Source of the DNA: Adineta ricciae
Taxonomy: Eukaryota; Rotifera; Eurotatoria; Adinetida; Adinetidae
DNA: 64,000 bases
Reading direction: 5' to 3'
Assembly: GCA_905250025.1 (NCBI GenBank)
Contig: CAJNOJ010000086.1
Location: forward strand, 62,001-126,000
Each line of letters starts with the position of its first letter. Position 1 is the first letter of the stretch. The notes under the pieces are model-generated. The model did not search any database and was not told where the DNA came from. It saw nothing but the letters and a program-made list of their open reading frames with translations. This document shows, one piece after another, positions 57,722 through 64,000 of the stretch. Position numbers and translations under genes: made by a program.

Positions 57722-58330
57722 ATGGCTTTATCACCGGACAGTATGAGTCAAAAGATAGCTTTAATCTCGGTTGCTTCTGGTGCGATCGCATTATTACTTG
57801 TTTGTGTTGGTATTGGAACACCGAATTGGTACTTAGAATATACTACAATCAGCGGTTCTAACTATTATAAGAGCGAATCAGCTAATTTCTTCTACTCATG
57901 CAGTTTTGCGAGTGATGGTTCATTCAAGCAATGTGTCAATCGTGAGGATGGACTTACCTACTATCCATATGATGCCTCGGCAGCATGGATGAATGATTTT
58001 TCCGATCGAATGCGAAACGCAGCTGGTCTCTGCATCGTTGGTATACTTTTTCTAGCCATTGGTATCGTACTGACATTAGTTATGGCATTTATTTACCTAC
58101 CAAAGTGGCTGAATCTTTTACCGCCAGCATTACTCTTTCTTGCCTGTCTGTTCATGCTTGCTGGCATGGCTGAAGGCGCACGATTTCTTTCCTATAATGG
58201 TTATTCAGCTAATTTATTTCAAACAGGTCATCTATTGACAATGTTCGCTCTATTTTTGAGCGCTTTTGCAGCTGGTCGCATTCATTTCTCACGTACAACT
58301 GGTGCCAGAATCAACACTGTTCAAAAATAA
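57722..58330 (+). CDS. Claudin/PMP22-like four-transmembrane protein B
   Basis: Single exon, 202 residues. The layout matches claudin A: helix 1 IALISVASGAIALLLVCVGI, loop with GTPNWY and FFYSCSFASDGSFKQC, helix 2 GLCIVGILFLAIGIVLTLVM, helix 3 LLFLACLFMLAGMAEG, loop SYNGYSANLFQTG, helix 4 MFALFLSAFAAGRIHF. By eye about half of the residues match claudin A, so this pair is much older than the adjacent CAP pair. The start is the Met before ALSPDSMSQK; an upstream out-of-frame ATG at 57670 is ignored. Confidence 0.82.
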   Translation: MALSPDSMSQKIALISVASGAIALLLVCVGIGTPNWYLEYTTISGSNYYKSESANFFYSCSFASDGSFKQCVNREDGLTYYPYDASAAWMNDFSDRMRNAAGLCIVGILFLAIGIVLTLVMAFIYLPKWLNLLPPALLFLACLFMLAGMAEGARFLSYNGYSANLFQTGHLLTMFALFLSAFAAGRIHFSRTTGARINTVQK

Positions 58331-59613
58331 TCGTCCATACACGCATAAACTATATCCCGCTTTTGCACTTGTACATTTGAATGGTTTATATGCCTTTTTT
58401 GAAATCTTAATACATATGAATTACTAAACCATCGACTTGAAATCTTTCGTCATCGAGAATATCTGTTGAACGACTGACAATTTCACGTTTGAGACGCTTT
58501 CATCACGACATGTATTTTGCTTGATTATTCCGAAGAGAAATGAACAGGTTATTGTCATTTATATCAGTGGCCATGGCTGCAATTGCAAATTCTAAGAGAG
58601 AAAATGATTGATGCCTAAAGCAATATGAAGTACAGAGGAGAAATATCTGCACACGTTATTGTTTTATTAAAATAAAGATGTTGTTAAATGGTTTCTAGAT
58701 CAAATACGTGATTTTTTTATTAATTTCAAACAAATCAAAGAAATGAAGCCGATTTTTTTCTTTAATTATAAATGAGAAAACAACAAATTAAACTATTCGT
58801 GCGAGATTCATTTAGTCTGCAGATGTCTTTAATCTGCGATACTACTTAAGCAACAACTCTTTCCATAAATATATTTTAAAATTTGCTTCCATCAGCTATC
58901 AATTTGATAAATATTAGTCTAAGATTAACTCTTTCTCAACGCGCAATACGTTCATAAGCGAAAACAATCACTGCGATGTAAAGAGAAACCATCTGGCCGA
59001 TGTTTTAACAACCATTACTAGAAAGGTATCAAATATCACGATGAGAGTATTTCTCTTGAGAAACGAAAACAACGTATGTGGTTACTTCTTTCACCAAGGC
59101 GTTTTGTTGTGAAAAGAACATCTAACTATTTTTGGATTACATCGTCATTGAAAAGAGATTACAGAAGAAAAGAATGATGTTAATATTCCTATTTCCTCGG
59201 ATGCATATTTATTCTACTTGAGCTCTTTCTATCTTGGTCGAATGCGCGTGTAAAAAGTCTTTTTCTCGCTTTTTTCTTCTCTCTGTCTCTCTGTGATTAG
59301 ACGTCAAAACACAGTCATTACATATCCTGCGAGTTCTTTTTCTTATCTGAGGTTGAATAACAGCTCAGAAGGGAAGTTTTTTTTTCTGATTTTGTATAAT
59401 CAAAAACAAGGACAGATGTAAAGTAATACCTTTCAAAAGTAAGTTAACGAGTTTCTCATTGGCTGCTTCTCCTTTTGTAAATCCAATGTGCACGAGGCAG
59501 GTGACTTAAAAACTTGATAAGTACGGTTTTTACGATTTATTGTTAAACAATACATATGACGAAAAAATACAACATAAAAATAACCTTTTCCTCCTTATTT
59601 AGATTTTTGTCCG
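58331..59613. other. Long intergenic region, nothing recognised
   Basis: About 1.3 kb, AT-rich. Contains AATAAAGATG-type signals near 58671 and CT-rich runs near 59270. No coding signal. Confidence 0.5.
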
Positions 59614-60171
59614 ATGATTTTATCGTCTACTCGTCCACCTGTAGTCAAAATCGATGGATGTAGTCGATCTTTAATTATTTTCGCTAGTTTTTTCACGATC
59701 GCTGCTTTAGCATTGTCCATCGTTGGTATATTAACACCTTCATGGCACAGCGTTCAATATTCGTCTACGAATTTAACAAACTTCAACCTCTTTACGATAT
59801 GTACACGTAACGGAGTGAATGCAACACCAACATGTGCCGATATTCCTCGACAGAGTGATTTCGGTATTGGTACATTACATGCCGCAGCATTCTTAATTGT
59901 TGCTATCTGTCTACTTGGTTGTGCTATGTTTGTAATATTAGCAATGAATATTGCACGATTTGCGGGCATATTTGTATTTATTGCCCCATTCCTACTCTTT
60001 CTTGCGGCGTTATTTATGGTTGCATTATTTGCTGAGTTATCAAGAGTAACTATGTACAATGGTTATAGTGCGATTCTTGTTCAAACTAGTCTTGTGGCAA
60101 CCGTATTCTCAGTGGGTTTGATCGGTTTTGCTGGCGGACGATTGCATATTCGTTTATATGAACGATTTTAA
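59614..60171 (+). CDS. Claudin-like four-transmembrane protein C
   Basis: Single exon, 185 residues, the shortest of the three. Helix 1 IIFASFFTIAALALSIVGIL, then TPSWHSV and a short loop with two Cys (FTICTRNGVNATPTC), helix 2 AAAFLIVAICLLGCAMFVIL, helix 3 FIAPFLLFLAALFMVALFAE, loop MYNGYSAILVQTS, helix 4 ATVFSVGLIGFAGGRLHI. The YNGYSA-x-L-x-Q-T and G-R-x-H blocks tie it to claudins A and B although the extracellular loop is shorter and diverged. Confidence 0.78.
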   Translation: MILSSTRPPVVKIDGCSRSLIIFASFFTIAALALSIVGILTPSWHSVQYSSTNLTNFNLFTICTRNGVNATPTCADIPRQSDFGIGTLHAAAFLIVAICLLGCAMFVILAMNIARFAGIFVFIAPFLLFLAALFMVALFAELSRVTMYNGYSAILVQTSLVATVFSVGLIGFAGGRLHIRLYERF

Positions 60172-60379
60172 GTACTGCTTGCTTTTTCTAGCACTCACAG
60201 TTATGTTATACGCTGTTTGTTTTTCTGTTGTTTTTACATTGCAAACTGTTTCATAGCGACCTCACATGTTGGTAGAGGTGTTGTCATAACACAATTAATG
60301 AGGAATGAAGGATTGTCAGTAGTGCGTGCATGCATACGTATATCTATCTGCGCATATTGATAATAGAGAGATTCGAAAT

Positions 60380-61599
60380 ATGCAGCAAGTACAAACTCAC
60401 CGAGATTCGATATCTGGCAATGATATTCACCGCAGAGAAAATTCATCCATGATTGTTCGGACAGATCTTTCGTCATTAATAACTAATTTTACCAATTCTC
60501 AACAAGTTTGTACGTACAATAAATGCTATAATTGTTCTATTTGAGTTTGTAACATGTCTATGCGCAGGTAATGACCGACTCCAGTCTCTTGAACGTGAAT
60601 TAGCAACATTGAAAGGACAAGTGAATGAAGCTTGTTCAACAGCATCGGAAAATGAATTGAATAGAACCTTTACAACAAAAAAGCCACCGAATTTGCAACC
60701 GTCGGTTTCACAAATGAAAAGTCCTTCTCGTATTCCATTACCTATAACACCTCGAAAACTATCCACTGACGAGAAACCTGTTCCGCCTACAACTACCAAG
60801 TTACCCTCACATCTTCCGCCTGCGATACCTTTGTCTCGTAGTAAAACCTTTCATAATGAAACTGTCGATGGATCGCCGCGTATTGGATCTCAAAAAGGCC
60901 AACGTAGCCGAACACCACGACAGGAACCATCAGTAGATTCAGACGTGAGAATACCATGCTATTCATCGATAGAAGATATCATCAAAGCTAATGAGGTAAT
61001 CAGTTGCTTTCTATAATAATAGATTTTTATGCACATTTTTATCTTTATCAAGGGACTCTTTCTTGAAAATGATCGTCTTCGTGCTGATATCAATCGTTTA
61101 AAAGCTGAAAATATCGTTTTACTTCGATCCGTAAAAGGATCGTCAACAAGTAGAAATGAACCAAACATAGGCACTGATCGGGTAAGAAACTCTTTTTCAA
61201 TCCGGAGTTTTGATTTTCTCGGTTTAAAGATTTTGGCAGAACGTGAACATCAAGAATTGACGAAAGACGTATTGCGACTCAACGAGGAAAACCGACATCT
61301 TCGAAAGTCTCTATTAGCTCAGTCTGCGAAACTAATCAGATTACGTCAATCTATTCCTCCGAGTACTCCGTCTTCTACGTATCAGCAATATTCTCAAACA
61401 TCTGTAAGATAAAATCGAACTTACCAGCATTTTCTTCATCGAACTGAACCCATTTTTTAATTTATAGCGATCTATAAGTCAAGCATCGGCACGTTCTAGC
61501 GGACCAATAAAACCGAAATCAGCTCGTTATAGTAGCTCAAACCACCGAGGACTCGAACGTACAAACACAGTTTATCATAGTCCACTCGAGCATTCATGA
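60380..61599 (+). CDS. Coiled-coil, Ser/Pro-rich cytosolic protein (hypothetical)
   Basis: Five exons (60380-60509, 60568-60995, 61053-61181, 61230-61403, 61468-61599) fit in phase and give about 330 residues. Order: polar N-terminus; a short coiled coil (NDRLQSLERELATLKGQ); a basic Pro/Ser-rich region with SPSRIPLPITPRKLS and GQRSRTPRQE; two more coiled-coil stretches (ENDRLRADINRLKAEN and EHQELTKDVLRLNEENRHLR); and a Ser/Arg-rich tail (RSISQASARSSG). There is no signal or membrane segment. The mix of basic Ser/Pro linker and late coiled coil resembles microtubule-associated proteins, as in the CAP-Gly gene, but no defining domain is seen. A start 54 nt upstream (60326) is possible in the same frame. 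Confidence 0.65.
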
Positions 61600-61865
61600 A
61601 CATTCTTCGTCAGTTATTGCCACCTGCCATCGATGGTTTAAATAGAAGAATCTATATATCTATTTTTCTGATTGAATAGACAATCTAGTGGAGCTATACA
61701 CTCTTGAAAAACAGGAAATGCCTCGCTCATCTACGATATTTTCTTTTATAACTGTCAAAACTCCGATTCTTGGAAGATGCGTTTTTTGTTCTTTATTCCA
61801 TTTTGTTTACTTGTCAAGAAACAAAAACATTCTATTTTCATTAATAAACAGAAACAATAATATGT

Positions 61866-63944
61866 TTACAGTCGAAGTTTTTGTCGAATCCATGGTACGT
61901 ATGCAGAGACACGTGTGTAAACACCAGCTGCATTACTTGATGCACAAATTGCATCACCGTAGCTTACAATTCCAAAAAGGTACCATCTGTTACCGATATT
62001 ACGTATTAATGGACCACCTGAGTCGCCCTGACATGAGTCCGTCCGTGTATCACGACTCATTGCACATATTTGTCTTGCTTGATCCATCGGATTTCCTCGT
62101 TTTGCCCATACACCGCATCCTGGACCACCATGGAAATCACTATTCTGATCAAGAATTTCTATAATAGCTTCTTGCAATTGGGGAGCAATGCGCTTTGTCG
62201 CACTACTGGTGTAACCCCAGCCAGCTATTTGTACAAGTTGGCCAATTCGGGGGTCTTGAGAATGATCAGCACTGGGTAAACAGATAGGATAAACAGACGA
62301 AGTGATTTGTGCTGGTTTACTTAGCTTTATTATAGCAATATCATTGATTAATTTGGTCGAACTGTATTGTTCGTGTCGGAAAACTCGATCGATATTATAT
62401 CTTTGAACAGTAGCTAACCGTGATTGACGTAAATTCAATAATCCAGCTACCACTTGGTAGGCACTTGTTGATGAACCTGGTGTATCGAAGCAGTGCGCAG
62501 CAGTGACCACATGAAGAGAATCGATCAGAGTGCCGCCACACTAGATTCAAGATATACTACCTGACACTGATTCATTTGCGAATACTTACAAAATGTGATT
62601 CACGGTTTTGCACTGAAACAATCCACGGCCACGTGTGACTGTTAACTGGTTGACCATTGACAACCCGATCACCATAGTCAAGGCGAGATTTAATTTCACA
62701 GATGCCACAAGTACTCAGCGGTGGTGATGTTGTACTGACAGGGAGGGAATCTAGATGTTATTTAGCATGAAACAGACTAAATAAACTATTTCGATAAACA
62801 ATGTACCAGAAAATTGACATCTGGCACCACTGTAACGATATGGACACTCGCATGTGAACTGGTTATGTTTCCTCGTGTAAACACAAGTACCACCATTGAG
62901 ACAAGGATTATTTGATAAGCATGGATTCCATGATCGTGGGGCAATGGTGGTCGATGTTGGTCCAGAAGAAATTTGACAATTTTCACCTGAATGTCCAGGA
63001 AAACAGACACAATAATACGTAGCATCGTGACGATAATAGCATAGTCCAGTATTGTTACAAGGCATGCGTAGGCATGGATTAGCTGGCAAAGAATAATAGA
63101 TATATTTTCCGACCATTTAAACAGGAGTACTTACGTAGCGAACAAGTGTTACCCAACCATTGGCCCCAAGAATCACACTGACATTCATATTTATTATCAC
63201 TGAGTGATAAACATTGACCACCATTGTGGCAGACGATTGATCCACAATCTATATTATGAGCAATCATTTATTCAAAGAATAGTTTGAAACACTCTTACTT
63301 ATGTCTGCATTTCGTGTGGGTGGAAGGTAAGGAGCAGGAATCCCATTAGATTGATTCTTATCTGCGTCAAGATTTCTAACATCGTATATGAATTGTACTT
63401 TCACACCTTCAATATGCACATGACTAAATCTTGATGCCGATGAAAATTTCAGTAGATAACATTGAGAGTTCGGTGGATCATTAAAAACTAATGTCGAATC
63501 ACGAGTTTTTCTGGCCTGCAGTGCCAATCGTGGTTGATCAGGTACAGTCAACGTTGCCCTATCGATTGATTGAATTTGATAAACGACAACTGATTTAACT
63601 AGGTACATTGATGGATTTATCGGACAATAGACCGATGATGACGGCGAAGAATAGTTATTATGCACACGATAGCCAGGTATCGAAAACAGTTGTTGTTTAA
63701 CTAATGTGATAGTTTGAATTAGCATATTTACTGCATCTTTTATGCGTTTTCATATGAGTTTACCTGAACTTTTATTATCTTGTCTTGCATGTATACGTGA
63801 CGATCTATGCAATGCACTCAACTGAAGAATAGATAAACAAAAATAGAGAAATGACAAGTTCAAACATGATTGTTAGCTACATACAGTGCTTCTAATAATT
63901 TCCTGATTACTGAAAATGATGATCAAAAGTAACAAACAATTCAT
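61866..63944 (-). CDS. EGF-trypsin mosaic serine protease, secreted
   Basis: Starts MNCLLLLIIIFSNQ (signal), a short basic linker exon (63834-63775 region), then an unrecognised ~140-residue domain with AVVVYQIQSI-type strands and few Cys. EGF-like modules follow: CGSIVCHNGGQC; CLRMPCNNTGLCYY..CFPGHSGENC; CLSNNPCLNGGTC..CPYRYSGARC. A Cys-linked linker (STCGICEIKSR) leads to the protease domain: RVVNGQPVNSHTWPWIVSV, VVTAAHC (His), NDIAIIKL (Asp), TDSCQGDSGGP (Ser, with Asp six before it, implying cleavage after Arg/Lys) and GVYTRVSAYVPWI. The catalytic triad is complete. It is likely a zymogen activated by cleavage before VVNG and acts outside the cell. One intron near 63740-63770 reads as only about 33 nt. 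The substrate is unknown. Confidence 0.85.
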
Positions 63945-64000
63945 TGTAAACTTGTTTATGGCATGTTCGAAAAAAGTGAAGCCATAGAATCGTATCAATA

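Noticed and set aside
59754-60059. 101-residue minus-strand frame opposite claudin C
   Set aside because: Antisense shadow of a four-transmembrane gene; Asn/Ala-rich composition mirrors hydrophobic codons on the other strand.

Overview
This window looks like nuclear DNA of a compact, AT-rich invertebrate genome. Genes sit a few hundred bases apart on both strands and are broken by many GT-AG introns of about 45-70 bases. The content is metazoan: adenosylhomocysteinase, aquaporin, EGF arrays, an EGF-trypsin protease, claudin-like proteins and a CAP-Gly protein. The intron size, an intronless bacterial-type DUF4855 gene and many recent local duplications all suggest a bdelloid rotifer. That taxonomic guess is inference.

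Layout. 1-4.9 kb: a partial two-transmembrane protein (-), an arginine-rich repeat protein (-), a small hypothetical gene (-) and a small secreted protein (+). 5.2-8.6 kb: AHCY (-) and an aquaporin (-). 9.2-13.9 kb: a large secreted modular protein (+). 14.6-16.7 kb: a single-pass membrane protein (+). 16.8-18.8 kb: a secreted App1-like phosphatase and a small secreted helical protein (both -). 19.2-27.4 kb: two tail-to-tail cysteine-rich array proteins, one with 21 EGF-like repeats (+) and one with EB/EGF-like modules and a hydrophobic tail (-). 27.9-29.2 kb: a decayed trypsin pseudogene (+). 29.3-30.9 kb: a repeat-containing secreted protein of unknown family (-). 31.5-33.9 kb: the DUF4855 plus discoidin-like gene (+), a likely horizontal acquisition. 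34.1-34.9 kb: an intronless secreted helical protein (-). 35.9-39.2 kb: a CAP-Gly/coiled-coil microtubule protein (+). 39.8-52.1 kb: a giant secreted protein made of about seven related beta-rich modules joined by tens of tiny exons, with very recent internal duplications. 52.7-60.2 kb: CAP, claudin, CAP, claudin, claudin. 60.4-61.6 kb: a coiled-coil protein (+). 61.9-63.9 kb: an EGF-trypsin protease (-).

Most loci encode secreted or membrane proteins (signal peptides, EGF/EB/CAP/discoidin-like modules, claudins, proteases), so the region reads as an extracellular and surface-protein neighbourhood with housekeeping genes among it. The 9-14 kb and 40-52 kb genes share architecture (C-terminal C-x-C-x-C-P cluster, then a dibasic RxRR-type site) and probably form one matrix-protein family. 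I saw no tRNA, rRNA, CRISPR array or intact transposon. Exon boundaries were read by eye from splice consensus and reading phase, so they are models.
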